Origin: Capnocytophaga sp.
GTDB lineage: Bacteria > Bacteroidota > Bacteroidia > Flavobacteriales > Flavobacteriaceae
Reading direction: 5' to 3'
Length of the DNA: 55,727 bases
NCBI GenBank assembly: GCA_030538675.1
Contig: JAUNTM010000006.1
Coordinates: 1-55,727 of the forward strand
Each line of letters opens with the position of its first letter. The first letter of the stretch is position 1. Both the position numbers and the translations under genes were made by a program. This document shows, one piece after another, positions 41,492-50,714 of this stretch. Below the pieces are notes generated by a model. The model made no database searches. It was not told where the DNA came from and worked only from the letters and a program-made list of their open reading frames with translations.

Positions 41492-41806
41492 ATGTTTGAA
41501 AAACTCAAAAAACGTTGGAATATCACGTCTAATACCCAGCTGACCGTCATCTTGATAGTGTTTGCCATTACAGGTTCGCTTTCGGCAAAGCTTGCCAAAC
41601 CCGTATGCGACTATTTCGGCATTATGCCCGATTCGTTTCACCCGGTTTTGTATTGGACGATACGCCTTTTGATAATTCTTCCCGTGTACCAAGTCTTGCT
41701 GATACTCATCGGTACGCTCTTTGGTCAGTTCCGTTTCTTTTGGGAATTTGAAAAGAAAATGTTGGGCATCCGCAAGAAAAAAACAGAAAGTATACCGGAA
41801 AACTAA
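41492..41806 (+). CDS. Small two-TM membrane protein, possibly DUF6787
   Basis: A 104-residue protein: charged N-terminus (FEKLKKRWNI), TM segments at about 18-36 and 56-78, and a basic C-terminus (EKKMLGIRKKK). It resembles short flavobacterial proteins filed under DUF6787 or mis-annotated as diacylglyceryl transferases; that match is from memory. Its start lies at the edge of the repeat cluster, so its promoter and leader are formed by repeat sequence. It probably shares a transcript with hemL. Confidence 0.75.
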   Translation: MFEKLKKRWNITSNTQLTVILIVFAITGSLSAKLAKPVCDYFGIMPDSFHPVLYWTIRLLIILPVYQVLLILIGTLFGQFRFFWEFEKKMLGIRKKKTESIPEN

Positions 41807-41862
41807 CCCTCTGTCTGCATTTTCAACAAATGTAAATACCTCTTAATAATACAATACACAAA

Positions 41863-43149
41863 ATGTTATACAAACGAAGCAGCGAACTTTTCGCACAAGC
41901 ACAAAAAGTATTACCGGGCGGTGTAAACTCGCCTGTCCGGGCTTTTAATTCTGTTGGAGGAACGCCGGTATTTGTCAAAGAAGCCAAAGGTGCGTACCTT
42001 TACGATGAAGACGGTAACAAACTCATTGACTATATTGCCTCGTGGGGACCGATGATTCTCGGACACGCACATCCGCCTGTGATTGAAGCGGTTATCGAGA
42101 AAGCCCGCAAAGGGACATCGTTTGGAATGCCGACCGAAATCGAAACCCAAATCGCTGAACTGGCGGTGTCAATGGTGCCGAATATCGACAAAATCCGTTT
42201 TGTGAACAGCGGTACGGAAGCCTGTATGAGTGCCGTCCGTTTGGCAAGAGGATTTACTTCGCGAAGCAAAATCATCAAATTTGCCGGCTGTTATCACGGG
42301 CATTCCGATTCGTTTTTGATACAAGCGGGCAGCGGTGCCGTTACTTTCGGAAGTCCGAACAGCCCCGGTGTTACGCAAGGTACGGCTCAAGATACGCTTT
42401 TGGCGGCATACAACGATATTGCTTCCGTCAAGGCTTTGTTCGATGCCAACCCGAGTGAAATCGCCTGCGCAATTATCGAACCGATTGCCGGAAATATGGG
42501 TTGCGTACCTCCTCAAGACGGTTTTTTACAGGCATTGCGAGAGCTTTGTACCGAAAACGGAAGTTTGCTGATTTTCGATGAAGTGATGACAGGCTTCCGT
42601 TTGGCGAAAGGCGGCGCTCAAGAAGCGTTGGGCATTGATGCCGACATTGTTACGTTTGGGAAAGTCATCGGGGGTGGACTTCCCGTTGGAGCATTCGCCG
42701 CAAGGGCGGAAATTATGAACTGTCTCGCTCCCGAAGGTGCTGTGTATCAAGCGGGAACACTCAGCGGAAATCCGTTGGCGATGAGTGCCGGGCTGGCAAT
42801 GCTGACCGAACTCAACCGCAACGAAGCCGTATTTGAAAGTCTTTCCGAAAAAACAAAATATTTGCACGAAGGTTTTGAAGAAATTCTTTCAAAAACCGAC
42901 ATTCCGTACCAAATCAACCGTTTTGGGTCGATGATGTCGGTGCATTTCACCGGCGAACCCGTGGTGGATTTTGCTTCGTCTGCCAAAGGAAACAACGAAC
43001 GTTTCAAGAAATATTTCCACGGAATGCTCGCCGAAGGGATTTACCTGCCGCCGAGTGCTTTTGAGAGTTATTTTTTGAACGATGCCCTTACCTACGCCGA
43101 CCTTGATGCAACGATTGCGGCTTTGGAAAAAGTGGTGGAAAAGTTGTAA
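41863..43149 (+). CDS. hemL: Glutamate-1-semialdehyde 2,1-aminomutase
   Basis: PLP enzyme that makes 5-aminolevulinate, the first committed tetrapyrrole precursor, in the C5 pathway. The 428 residues are typical. The N-terminal [24 protein letters not shown] is diagnostic, and the PLP lysine is K267 in [24 protein letters not shown] and FDEVMTGFR are also present. It complements hemH and hemG upstream, but the other haem genes (hemA, hemB and so on) are not in this window. Confidence 0.97.
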   Translation: MLYKRSSELFAQAQKVLPGGVNSPVRAFNSVGGTPVFVKEAKGAYLYDEDGNKLIDYIASWGPMILGHAHPPVIEAVIEKARKGTSFGMPTEIETQIAELAVSMVPNIDKIRFVNSGTEACMSAVRLARGFTSRSKIIKFAGCYHGHSDSFLIQAGSGAVTFGSPNSPGVTQGTAQDTLLAAYNDIASVKALFDANPSEIACAIIEPIAGNMGCVPPQDGFLQALRELCTENGSLLIFDEVMTGFRLAKGGAQEALGIDADIVTFGKVIGGGLPVGAFAARAEIMNCLAPEGAVYQAGTLSGNPLAMSAGLAMLTELNRNEAVFESLSEKTKYLHEGFEEILSKTDIPYQINRFGSMMSVHFTGEPVVDFASSAKGNNERFKKYFHGMLAEGIYLPPSAFESYFLNDALTYADLDATIAALEKVVEKL

Positions 43150-43162
43150 AAAATTAAACCCT

Positions 43163-43384
43163 ATGAAATATATAATTTGGTTCGTTTTTCTTGCGATATT
43201 GGCAGGATTAGGCACGGGATTTTATTATAAAAATGAAATAGACGTGCTTACGGGCAACCGCATCATTGGCATTTGCGTATTGGGGATTGCTTTTGTATTT
43301 TTTCCGCTATTCATTTATTATCGTTATCGGAATAAATCATTGAAAGACTTTGAGTTATTTCCAAGAGATAAAGAAAAAGAATAA
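43163..43384 (+). CDS. Small two-TM membrane protein
   Basis: A 73-residue protein starting at ATG 43163 (MKYIIWFVFLAILAGLGTGF), 13 nt after hemL. Two hydrophobic segments (about 3-21 and 33-53), the second followed by a basic stretch (YYRYRNKSLKD). The frame is open upstream inside hemL but that part is only overlap. No family recognised; similar short genes often sit behind hemL or other housekeeping genes in Flavobacteriia. Confidence 0.75.
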   Translation: MKYIIWFVFLAILAGLGTGFYYKNEIDVLTGNRIIGICVLGIAFVFFPLFIYYRYRNKSLKDFELFPRDKEKE

Positions 43385-43408
43385 CTTTTATTCCAAAAAG
43401 TATCACGT

Positions 43409-43981
43409 ATGGATTTGACGGACAATTTTGAAAAAAAACATCACCCTTTGCTTTCTTTTTCTAAGAAAGAAAAATATATTTTTCTCAAAAGATTTGATAC
43501 GCCTTTGGGGACGATGACCGCTTGTGCTGACGAAAAAGGTATTTGTCTGTTAGAATTTTCCGACCGAAAAACCTTGCCTGCCGAACTGGAAGAGATTTCC
43601 AAGTATTTTGACGCCAATATCGTACCCGAAGAAAATCCACATTTTACGATTTTAGAAAACGAATTGTCGGAATATTTTGATGGAAAAAGAAAAGCATTCA
43701 CAGTGCCTCTTTCGCTTGTTGGGACGGATTTCCAAAAAAGTGTTTGGCACGTTTTACAACAAATCCCTTACGGGGAAACGTGGAGTTACTCCCGGCAAGC
43801 CAGAATATTGGGTGATGCCAAAAAAGTGCGTGCCGTAGCCAATGCCAACGCCCTTAATAAGATCTGTATTATCATTCCTTGCCACCGCGTTGTCGGTAGC
43901 AACGGAAAACTTACAGGCTACAGCGGAGGGATATGGCGCAAGCAAAAATTACTCGAATTAGAAAAAGCCATTCTGTTCTGA
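43409..43981 (+). CDS. ogt: Methylated-DNA-protein cysteine methyltransferase
   Basis: Suicide repair enzyme that removes alkyl groups from O6-alkylguanine in DNA by transfer to its own Cys158 (IIPCHRVVG). The preceding helix-turn-helix region (TDFQKSVWHVLQQIPYGETWSY, ARILGDAKKVRAVANANALN) and the following GYSGG are complete. The 190-residue length includes an N-terminal extension of about 20 residues; no AdaA domain. It lies 24 nt after the small membrane-protein gene. Confidence 0.94.
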   Translation: MDLTDNFEKKHHPLLSFSKKEKYIFLKRFDTPLGTMTACADEKGICLLEFSDRKTLPAELEEISKYFDANIVPEENPHFTILENELSEYFDGKRKAFTVPLSLVGTDFQKSVWHVLQQIPYGETWSYSRQARILGDAKKVRAVANANALNKICIIIPCHRVVGSNGKLTGYSGGIWRKQKLLELEKAILF

Positions 43982-44003
43982 CGCACTTTCTATTCATTAA
44001 AAA

Positions 44004-44987
44004 TTATTTTGTAAATTCAATTGATTTGACAATCGACTCGAGTTCAAACAGATAATCACGTTTATTGGTCATCGGGGCAGAAACAAATCCTTCGAGAACC
44101 ACCAAACGATTGTTAGCCTTATCTTCAATAATATAATTGACAAACGGGCCTCCAAGCAAAAAGTTTTTGACTTCCCACAAACCTTTACTTTCTATTGCAT
44201 TTCTTCCTTTAATTTTAGTATTGTAAACACTTGGAGCAAAGGCACTTTCGGTAATCATATACATACCTTCTTCCCTTCCGGGGATATACCGTTCGCCGAT
44301 AGAATCACGCATACGGACAATCGCCCCGGCGCGCTCATCACCCAACGGAATACTGCCCAAAGGCATCTCATATAGAATCAAATTGGCTGTTCCGCCTCTG
44401 ATTTGGCGTTCTATCCAAAAGAAATTATTTTCTTGCTTTACGATTTTATATACCGACGGAAGTGTGAGCCTGAATCCCAACTTGTTTTCAATATCTTTTT
44501 CGACATTCAATGAATTTTTAAAACGTAGCTGACTCTCTTTTACTTCATTATCTTTAAAAGCTTCAATCATCACTTCAGAATATTCTTGTATTTGGCATAC
44601 GATGTCGCGGTCGGTTTTGCCGCGGATAATGCCTACTTTTTGAGGTTTTGCAAAAAGCGTATCTTTGATCGCGACCCCGCTTACACTATCTTTTTGCACG
44701 ATGAGGATGTTGCGGCTATTACGCGTATTGCCTTCAAATACCGTTGGAGGTATTTGGTGAATAGAAAAGATAGGCTCTTCGATAGGAAGCCCATCAACAG
44801 GAGCCGCAAAATACTTACGGATGGTATCGCCCACCGCACCTTTCCACAGCGAATTATCAATAACAACGGCAAGCGAGTTAATTTGCCCATTGGATTGCGG
44901 TAAGTAAGGCGTTCTCTGCTTTTGGTTACAGGCTGCAAGAGCCACGGCAAACACAACAATCATTAGTTTCTTTAGCATACGGTTCAT
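44004..44987 (-). CDS. DUF4837 lipoprotein
   Basis: A 327-residue lipoprotein of the DUF4837 family of Bacteroidota: signal with Cys20 (LAAC), then NSLAVVIDNSLWKGAVGDTIRKYF and the later blocks LGFRLTLPSVYKIVKQ, IERQIRGGTANLILYEMPL and GPFVNYIIED. The family is conserved in Flavobacteriia and of unknown function, probably envelope maintenance. A hairpin (44998-45050) lies just before its start codon. Confidence 0.88.
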   Translation of the reverse strand: MNRMLKKLMIVVFAVALAACNQKQRTPYLPQSNGQINSLAVVIDNSLWKGAVGDTIRKYFAAPVDGLPIEEPIFSIHQIPPTVFEGNTRNSRNILIVQKDSVSGVAIKDTLFAKPQKVGIIRGKTDRDIVCQIQEYSEVMIEAFKDNEVKESQLRFKNSLNVEKDIENKLGFRLTLPSVYKIVKQENNFFWIERQIRGGTANLILYEMPLGSIPLGDERAGAIVRMRDSIGERYIPGREEGMYMITESAFAPSVYNTKIKGRNAIESKGLWEVKNFLLGGPFVNYIIEDKANNRLVVLEGFVSAPMTNKRDYLFELESIVKSIEFTK

Positions 44988-44997
44988 TGGTTATTTG

Positions 44998-45050
44998 TTT
45001 TGAAAACACTTCCTGATGACTCAAAAAGTAATTTTGGGAAGTTTTCAAAA
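44998..45050 (-). promoter_or_regulatory. Hairpin next to the DUF4837 start codon
   Basis: TTTTGAAAAC-AC-TTCC (44998-45013) pairs with GGAAGTTTTCAAAA (45037-45050) apart from a 2-nt bulge. It ends 11 nt before the ATG in the minus-strand leader and could hinder ribosome access. Confidence 0.4.
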
Positions 45051-45266
45051 ACTACCGCTAATATTGTTCCAAAAATGTTTTTTTTGAAAAATAATTCCGC
45101 ATTCGTTGTGTTAAAGTTTTGTCGGGATTTCAGCTCCGAACCACAACAGTTGTTTTATTGTTTTTTTACAGCTCTATTTTTTAATTGATAAAATGTTTAA
45201 ATACAATTATTTATATATTCATATGTAAATAAAAACTTTACTTTTCTATTGTACTCTAAAATAAAA

Positions 45267-45274
45267 TATCTTTG
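45267..45274 (+). promoter_or_regulatory. -7 box for the antiporter gene
   Basis: TATCTTTG; leader of about 100 nt to ATG 45384. Confidence 0.6.
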
Positions 45275-45383
45275 CCATATCCACGTAGAACATACATTTG
45301 TTTTCAAATACTTTTTTTGGAGCTTTCTCTTGGAGAATTATTTTTTTATTACATTCGCTCCGAATTTTCAAATTTTAATTCTT

Positions 45384-46337
45384 ATGGCTATCGCAATTTC
45401 GTTGGTTATCGTTGGTTTTATCGCATTGATTTTTGGTGCGAATTGGTTGGTAAGTGGCGCTGCTTCATTGGCAAAAAAACACCACATTCCCGATTTGGTT
45501 GTCGGGCTTACCATTGTCGCTTTTGGCACATCAGCCCCTGAGCTGGTCGTCAGTACGCTTGCTGCGAGTAGCGGTGCTCCCGACATCGCTTTAGGCAATG
45601 TCATCGGAAGCAATAATTTCAACTTGTTTATTATCTTGGGGTTGTCGGGAGTCGTTTTCCCGATGGTGGTCAAGCCTTCATCGGCATGGTACGAGATACC
45701 GATGTCATTGCTTGCTGCGATAGTTTTGTTTTTGCTTGCCAACGGTTTTTTTATTTTTTCGGAAAATGAAATCTCAAGGGTAGATGCTTTTATACTGCTT
45801 ATCGGCTTTGGGTTATTTATGGGATACATCGTGCGGCAGACGCGCAAGGGCGCTATTCCGGAAGAAATTCCCGATGTTGTACATTCCAATATCCGCATTT
45901 GGATTTATATTGTATTGGGACTTGGGGGGTTGGTTCTTGGCGGAACATTGGTTGTAGAAAACAGCGTAAAGATTGCTGAAATATTGGGTATTAGCGAAAA
46001 AATCATCGGGCTTACCATCGTTGCGGCAGGCACGTCATTGCCCGAATTAGCCACTTCGGTAACAGCGGCTTTCAAACGCAATGGCGACATCGCGATAGGC
46101 AACGTCATTGGGTCTAATATTTTCAATATATTGCTGATATTGTCCGTGAGCGGACTTATCCACCCGATGCAGTACAATCCGTCATTCAATACGGACATGT
46201 ATATTCTCTTCGGCGGAACGGTGTTTTTGTTTGCTTCGTTATTTGTCGGCAAACGCTACCAAATTGCTCGCTGGCAGGCATTTTTGATGCTCATATTTTA
46301 CATCGGGTATACGGTGTATTTGGTACGGCAGGCGTAG
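45384..46337 (+). CDS. Calcium/sodium antiporter, CaCA (YrbG) family
   Basis: Inner-membrane cation exchanger of 317 residues with about ten TM segments in two inverted halves. The two alpha-repeats are clear: VGLTIVAFGTSAPELVVS and, 160 residues later, IGLTIVAAGTSLPELATS, each followed by a GNVIGSN motif. These form the cation site. I start at ATG 45384 (MAIAISLVIVGFI) because the longer frame begins before the promoter at 45267-45274 and lacks similarity. Ion preference (Ca or another divalent against Na, K or H) cannot be told. Confidence 0.93.
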   Translation: MAIAISLVIVGFIALIFGANWLVSGAASLAKKHHIPDLVVGLTIVAFGTSAPELVVSTLAASSGAPDIALGNVIGSNNFNLFIILGLSGVVFPMVVKPSSAWYEIPMSLLAAIVLFLLANGFFIFSENEISRVDAFILLIGFGLFMGYIVRQTRKGAIPEEIPDVVHSNIRIWIYIVLGLGGLVLGGTLVVENSVKIAEILGISEKIIGLTIVAAGTSLPELATSVTAAFKRNGDIAIGNVIGSNIFNILLILSVSGLIHPMQYNPSFNTDMYILFGGTVFLFASLFVGKRYQIARWQAFLMLIFYIGYTVYLVRQA

Positions 46338-46344
46338 TTTTTTG

Positions 46345-47310
46345 TTATTGCGAACAATATGTATTGGCAAATTCCAACGCTCGTTTTTCGTTGTAATAGA
46401 GGTTGTTTTTGTCAACAAAAGCCACATGTCCGCCATGTTGCGGTGTTTCTAAGTACAGGTTTGGCATTTTTTTGGCAAGCTTATAAGGATAGCAACTTTT
46501 GGATAAAAACGAATCATTACGAGCATTGAGCAACAATACGGGAAGTGTAATGTTTTTCAGTACGGGAAGCGAACTGCATCGCCGGTAATAATCATCTGCA
46601 TCCTTGAATCCGTGAGCTTTAGAGGTATATACATCATCAAACTCTTTAAGGTTTTGAATAGCGTTGATTTGTTCTTTGGTGAGCAATTCGGGGAAAAGTT
46701 CTTGTTTGTGGCGTATTTTCTTTTTGAGGCTTCGCAAAAAATTGAACGAATACACAAAATTGCGCTTGCTGAGCAGACGTTGTGAACATCCTCCCAAATC
46801 GCAAGGTGTGGATACCGCGATAACTGCTTTTATTTCTTTAGGAATATGCGGTGTCGTGCCTGCGTAATAAAGACTGATATTGCCTCCCATACTGAATCCG
46901 TTGAGGACAATTTCTTGGTACCCTTGCTCGATGACGTGTTCTACAACCGTATGCAAATCATCTTTTTTGGCAGAATGATAGGTTGCGTAAAGGCGGTTGT
47001 CTTCTTCGCCACAACCCCGGTAATTCATCGCGCAAGCATCATATCCGTGAGCTGTAAAATGCTTGGCGACGCCCAAAATATACGGCCGCTTGGCAGAACC
47101 TTCCAGACCGTGCAAAAGGATGACGCAGCGTTTTGTCTTCTGGTTAGAATAAGTCCAGTCTACATCGAGAAAATCGCCGTCCGAAAGCTCGAGGCGTTCA
47201 CGTATTTGGGTTACACCCTCTACACGGCGTACCCTTCCCGAGTATATCGTCGCTACATCCGGTTGGCGAAATACAATGGGCGGGCGGTATGTTGAAGTCA
47301 GTATAGGCAT
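46345..47310 (-). CDS. YheT-like alpha/beta hydrolase
   Basis: A 321-residue cytoplasmic alpha/beta-fold hydrolase of the YheT/COG0429 type. It has CVILLHGLEGSAKRPYI (oxyanion region), ACAMNYRGCGEEDNRLYATYHS, the nucleophile elbow GFSMGGN (Ser), the acid in LLNARNDSFLS and the His near the end (PQHGGHVAF). Start at ATG 47310, 34 nt behind the minus-strand -7 box at 47337-47344; the frame is open further upstream but crosses that promoter and into holB. Substrate unknown. Confidence 0.9.
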   Translation of the reverse strand: MPILTSTYRPPIVFRQPDVATIYSGRVRRVEGVTQIRERLELSDGDFLDVDWTYSNQKTKRCVILLHGLEGSAKRPYILGVAKHFTAHGYDACAMNYRGCGEEDNRLYATYHSAKKDDLHTVVEHVIEQGYQEIVLNGFSMGGNISLYYAGTTPHIPKEIKAVIAVSTPCDLGGCSQRLLSKRNFVYSFNFLRSLKKKIRHKQELFPELLTKEQINAIQNLKEFDDVYTSKAHGFKDADDYYRRCSSLPVLKNITLPVLLLNARNDSFLSKSCYPYKLAKKMPNLYLETPQHGGHVAFVDKNNLYYNEKRALEFANTYCSQ

Positions 47311-47336
47311 AATGATTTGATAGTGGTTAGCAGGTG

Positions 47337-47344
47337 CAAAGATA
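47337..47344 (-). promoter_or_regulatory. -7 box for the YheT-like gene
   Basis: Reads TATCTTTG on the minus strand. Confidence 0.65.
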
Positions 47345-47388
47345 AGGTATAATCCACATATTGATGTAACATTATGAATAGGATTTCT

Positions 47389-47396
47389 TATCTTTG
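47389..47396 (+). promoter_or_regulatory. -7 box for holB
   Basis: TATCTTTG on the plus strand, only 44 bp from the oppositely directed box at 47337-47344, so the two promoters share their upstream region. Confidence 0.65.
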
Positions 47397-47412
47397 CTCT
47401 CAAATTAAGGTT

Positions 47413-48546
47413 ATGACATTTGACGACGTACTCGGGCATGAACCCATCAAAAAATATCTCAAAAGCAGTGTAGATGCAGGACGCGTCGCACATGCGCAAA
47501 TGTTTGTCGGTACAGAAGGTAGTGGTACGCTTCCTATGGCAATCGCCTACGCCTCTTACCTGTTATGCGGAAGCAACAACGAGGCCTGTTCGCTCAAATG
47601 CCAAAAACTCTCACATCCTGATTTGCATTTTGCATATCCTGTAGCCACCACTACGCAAGTAAAAAAAGACCCGGTAAGTTCGTCTTTTTACAAAGAATGG
47701 ACAGATTTTGTAGAAAAAATGCCTTATGGAAGTCTTTTCGATTGGTATCTGCATATCGGCATCGAAAAAAAACAAGGCATCATCAATGTCAATGAAGCCA
47801 AGGAAATCACTAATAAACTGACCCTCAAGGCATACGAAGGCGGCTATAAAATAATGATTATATGGATGGCAGAACGCATGAATACCGACTCTGCCAACAA
47901 ATTGCTCAAGCTCTTAGAAGAACCGCCACAACAAACGGTTTTTATTCTTATCGCAGAAGATGAAAGCGCCATCCTCGATACGATACGCTCCCGATGCCAA
48001 ACATTGCATTTCCCTCCGATGAGCGAGCAGGCTATCAAGGACGGACTTGTGGCGAATGGTATTGATGAAAACAAAGCTCTTAAAATTGCTGTTCGCTCGC
48101 AAGGCAATTACAATAAAGCGTGGCAGTATGTAAACGAAACCGCAGATGACGAACATCAATTCGAAAAGTGGTTCATTGCCGTGGTTCGTACAGCATTTCG
48201 TGCAAGAGGCAACAAAGCCGCCATACACGGGCTATTGCAATGGAGCGATGAGCTGAGCATGGCAGGACGAGAGGTACAAAAACAGTTCTTGCTCTATGCT
48301 GTCGAAGTATTCCGGCAGGCAATGCTGCTCAATTATGGAATGGGACATCTGGTATATTTGCAATTTCATACTGAAAATTTCGAATTTGCGAAGTTTGCCC
48401 CTTTTGTACACGGAAATAATATCCAAAAGATATATGAAAACTTTGAAGAAGCCAATGCCAACATCGAGCGTAACGGCAATGCCAAAATCATCTTTACAGA
48501 CTTGTCTATCAAACTCACACACTTGCTTCACACACCCAAAGTGTGA
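47413..48546 (+). CDS. holB: DNA polymerase III subunit delta-prime
   Basis: Clamp-loader subunit of the replicative polymerase. The 377 residues begin FDDVLGHEPIKKYLKSSVDAGRVAHAQMF; the P-loop is degenerate (VGTEGSGTLPMA, no Lys), as expected for delta-prime, which does not hydrolyse ATP. Cysteines CGSNNEACSLKCQK form the zinc module, and MNTDSANKLLKLLEEPPQQTVFILI and SRCQTLHF (SRC motif) follow. ATG 47413 is preferred because the frame's earlier Met at 47374 lies before the promoter box. Confidence 0.93.
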   Translation: MTFDDVLGHEPIKKYLKSSVDAGRVAHAQMFVGTEGSGTLPMAIAYASYLLCGSNNEACSLKCQKLSHPDLHFAYPVATTTQVKKDPVSSSFYKEWTDFVEKMPYGSLFDWYLHIGIEKKQGIINVNEAKEITNKLTLKAYEGGYKIMIIWMAERMNTDSANKLLKLLEEPPQQTVFILIAEDESAILDTIRSRCQTLHFPPMSEQAIKDGLVANGIDENKALKIAVRSQGNYNKAWQYVNETADDEHQFEKWFIAVVRTAFRARGNKAAIHGLLQWSDELSMAGREVQKQFLLYAVEVFRQAMLLNYGMGHLVYLQFHTENFEFAKFAPFVHGNNIQKIYENFEEANANIERNGNAKIIFTDLSIKLTHLLHTPKV

Positions 48547-48570
48547 TGCAGATTCAATCTGAAAATATCG

Positions 48571-48578
48571 TATTTTTG
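48571..48578 (+). promoter_or_regulatory. -7 box for upp
   Basis: TATTTTTG, 59 nt before the start. Confidence 0.55.
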
Positions 48579-48636
48579 CACTATTCGAACGTATTCTTCG
48601 ACATTGCATTTGCCATAAAACCGAAATTCAATTCGT

Positions 48637-49293
48637 ATGATTATACACCATTTAGGAGAGGAACCTTCCATTCTCAACCGCTTTATTGCTGAGCTTCGCG
48701 ATGTAAATATCCAAAAAGACCGTATGCGTTTCCGTACCAATCTCGAACGTATAGGCGAAATTCTTTGCTACGAAATGAGCAAATTCTTACGGTACAAATC
48801 CGAAATCATCACCACACCGCTGGGTGAAAAGAAAGTGCAGTTGCCCAAAGATAGCGTCGTCATCTGCTCTATCCTTCGTGCGGGTTTGGCGCTTCACCAA
48901 GGGCTGATGAATTATTTTGACACTGCCGACAATGCGTTTATTTCGGCATACCGCCATCATACTTCCGAAACGGATTTTGATATACTAGTCGAATATCTGG
49001 CTTCGCCTTCGCTACAAGACAAAATCCTTTTCCTTGCCGACCCGATGCTCGCTACCGGACGCTCATTCGTCAATGTGTACAACGCGCTAAGTCCGCTCGG
49101 AAAACCCAAAGAAGTACATTTGTTCGCCGTCATCGGGGCGGAAGAAGGCGTGGAATATCTCGAACGACACTTCCCTGAAGACACGCATTTGTGGATTGCA
49201 ACCATCGACCCGCTGCTCAATGAAAAAGGATACATCGTGCCCGGCCTGGGCGATGCAGGCGACTTAGCGTTCGGGGATAAGATGCAACAGTAA
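48637..49293 (+). CDS. upp: Uracil phosphoribosyltransferase
   Basis: Salvages uracil to UMP with PRPP; cytoplasmic. The 218 residues show SVVICSILRAGLALHQGLM, the PRPP loop LADPMLATGRSFV and the C-terminal ATIDPLLNEKGYIVPGLGDAGDLAFGD typical of Upp. The last 30 nt overlap the end of the convergent DUF6427 gene. Confidence 0.95.
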   Translation: MIIHHLGEEPSILNRFIAELRDVNIQKDRMRFRTNLERIGEILCYEMSKFLRYKSEIITTPLGEKKVQLPKDSVVICSILRAGLALHQGLMNYFDTADNAFISAYRHHTSETDFDILVEYLASPSLQDKILFLADPMLATGRSFVNVYNALSPLGKPKEVHLFAVIGAEEGVEYLERHFPEDTHLWIATIDPLLNEKGYIVPGLGDAGDLAFGDKMQQ

Positions 49294-50181
49294 CACCCCG
49301 AAAGGCATTAACAAAAACAACCAAAAAATGCTTTCTTTAAGCCACGCACGCCGTATCTGTTCAAAATAAATCGTAAAGAGAATGGATAAAGGCACAAACG
49401 TAAATATAAATTCGTGCGATGCTAACGAGACTGCCAATCCAATCCATAAGAAAAGCATGACCAACGGTATGCTGCTCGCCACTTGTGGCTGTTTGCGAGT
49501 AATGAAAAATAGCATCGTTACGGAAAGAACTGTCGCAAGTGTTGCTACGGAAAGCATGGACGGAATGTGTTGTAAAAATGAATAATGCCCATCCAACCGA
49601 AAATCTATACGGTGTAGCAACGCATCTTCAAATCCCATCACAATAGCTGTTGCAGCATAAAGTACTACCACACAAATCAATGCCACAAACGGAATGAGCC
49701 AATATTTGCCTTTTTTTGTGCCGAAGTATACTAACGATATCCAAACGATGAGCAAATAAATAATAGCCCACGTAACGAATAGCGAAGCAAACGAAATCAA
49801 AAGAGATGCGTCTAATATCTTTTGCACGAAATGCTTTCCTGTTCTAAGAGTCATCAGTCGCCACAATGCCAACGTACACAGAAAATTGGCAAAAACGGCA
49901 GACAAATCCATATAAGTATCAGGGAAAAGCGATACCATAAGCCCAAAAAAGAGAATCGTAAACGAATTATTGCCCGTAAGTTCATTATGATGCGTAATCG
50001 AATTGGCGACAATCATCGTAACGAGCAATAATAAAAGTATCAAAAACGATATTGCAATCGCCCCAAAGCCCACAAATCGCTGGAATAACAATGCTTCAAA
50101 AGTCAGATATATCCCCACTACAATAGCTAACACTATCAGCAAATTGGCGGGCTTGGTATTCTGGAATATTCTTGATATCAT
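49264..50181 (-). CDS. DUF6427 multi-TM membrane protein
   Basis: A 305-residue protein with about eight to ten hydrophobic helices, starting MISRIFQNTKPANLLIVLAI. It resembles the DUF6427 family, which in Flavobacteriia commonly lies tail-to-tail with upp, as here with a 30-nt 3' overlap. Function unknown. The Rieske-like lipoprotein gene is 7 nt upstream and probably co-transcribed. Confidence 0.85.
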   Translation of the reverse strand: MISRIFQNTKPANLLIVLAIVVGIYLTFEALLFQRFVGFGAIAISFLILLLLLVTMIVANSITHHNELTGNNSFTILFFGLMVSLFPDTYMDLSAVFANFLCTLALWRLMTLRTGKHFVQKILDASLLISFASLFVTWAIIYLLIVWISLVYFGTKKGKYWLIPFVALICVVVLYAATAIVMGFEDALLHRIDFRLDGHYSFLQHIPSMLSVATLATVLSVTMLFFITRKQPQVASSIPLVMLFLWIGLAVSLASHEFIFTFVPLSILFTIYFEQIRRAWLKESIFWLFLLMPFGVLLLHLIPER

Positions 50182-50188
50182 AGCGTGA

Positions 50189-50623
50189 TTAATTATAAAC
50201 CGTCAACACATTGCCGCTTACCGACACCCGATAGTTGAGCAATGGATATTGGCGTTCGGTACTTTCGGAGCTAATCAGCGCTCCGTTGACAAGGCTGTAC
50301 AGATTGTCATCGCACGAGCATCGCACATTGATACCGCCGCTTAAAGACATTGCCGCACAGTCGCTTGCCCTGTGGTTGGGACAAGCCGCATCCCAAGCTA
50401 CGTAATTATTCGTCCCCGTATTGATGACGTACACTCCTTTATTTCCTACGCCCGGAACGTTGATATACACTGCGTTGAGCGGTGTTTTGAGGTTGTTGTA
50501 CAAAGGCAGATTCATATTGACAGGATACGAAAATTCCAAATCCTGCAAATACGGATTGCGTACTACACCCGATTTGCTGCACGATAGCAACAATATTGTT
50601 ATACTCAAAAAATAATAACGCAT
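50189..50623 (-). CDS. Rieske-like lipoprotein with incomplete cluster ligands
   Basis: A 144-residue lipoprotein (Cys15, LLSC). The fold pattern matches Rieske domains: AWDAACPNHRASDC where the first ligand pair is expected and VRCSCDDNLYSLVNGA where the second CxxH is expected. The second His is missing (CSCDDN), and the first pair is spaced CPNH rather than CxH, so a normal Rieske 2Fe-2S cluster is unlikely. Similar proteins are common in Flavobacteriia next to DUF6427. The short leader contains small G-rich and TTTTCAAA repeats (50621-50714). Confidence 0.82.
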   Translation of the reverse strand: MRYYFLSITILLLSCSKSGVVRNPYLQDLEFSYPVNMNLPLYNNLKTPLNAVYINVPGVGNKGVYVINTGTNNYVAWDAACPNHRASDCAAMSLSGGINVRCSCDDNLYSLVNGALISSESTERQYPLLNYRVSVSGNVLTVYN

Positions 50624-50714
50624 AGGTTAGGGGTTAGGGGGTAGACGAAATGCGCCTGTTTATTTTCCAAACATCTTCATTTTCAAACCCTCAAATTATC
50701 TCATTTTCAAATCA
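50621..50714. repeat. Small intergenic repeats
   Basis: 50629-50643 is a GTTAGGGG-type direct repeat. At 50678-50687 and 50702-50714 the words CATTTTCAAA occur twice, the same word as in the repeats at 59-78 and 4864-4882, but without their longer structure. Confidence 0.55.

Larger units (their letters stand above)
44988..45383. other. Divergent region between DUF4837 and the antiporter
   Basis: 396 bp without a gene that I can support. It contains a hairpin beside the DUF4837 start (44998-45050) and the antiporter's -7 box (45267-45274). The middle (45060-45240) is AT-rich and I see no further structure; an open frame running from 45249 is rejected because it begins upstream of the promoter. 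Confidence 0.6.

Noticed and set aside
45249..45383. 45-residue N-terminal extension of the antiporter
   Set aside because: It would start before the promoter box at 45267-45274 and has no similarity to the family.
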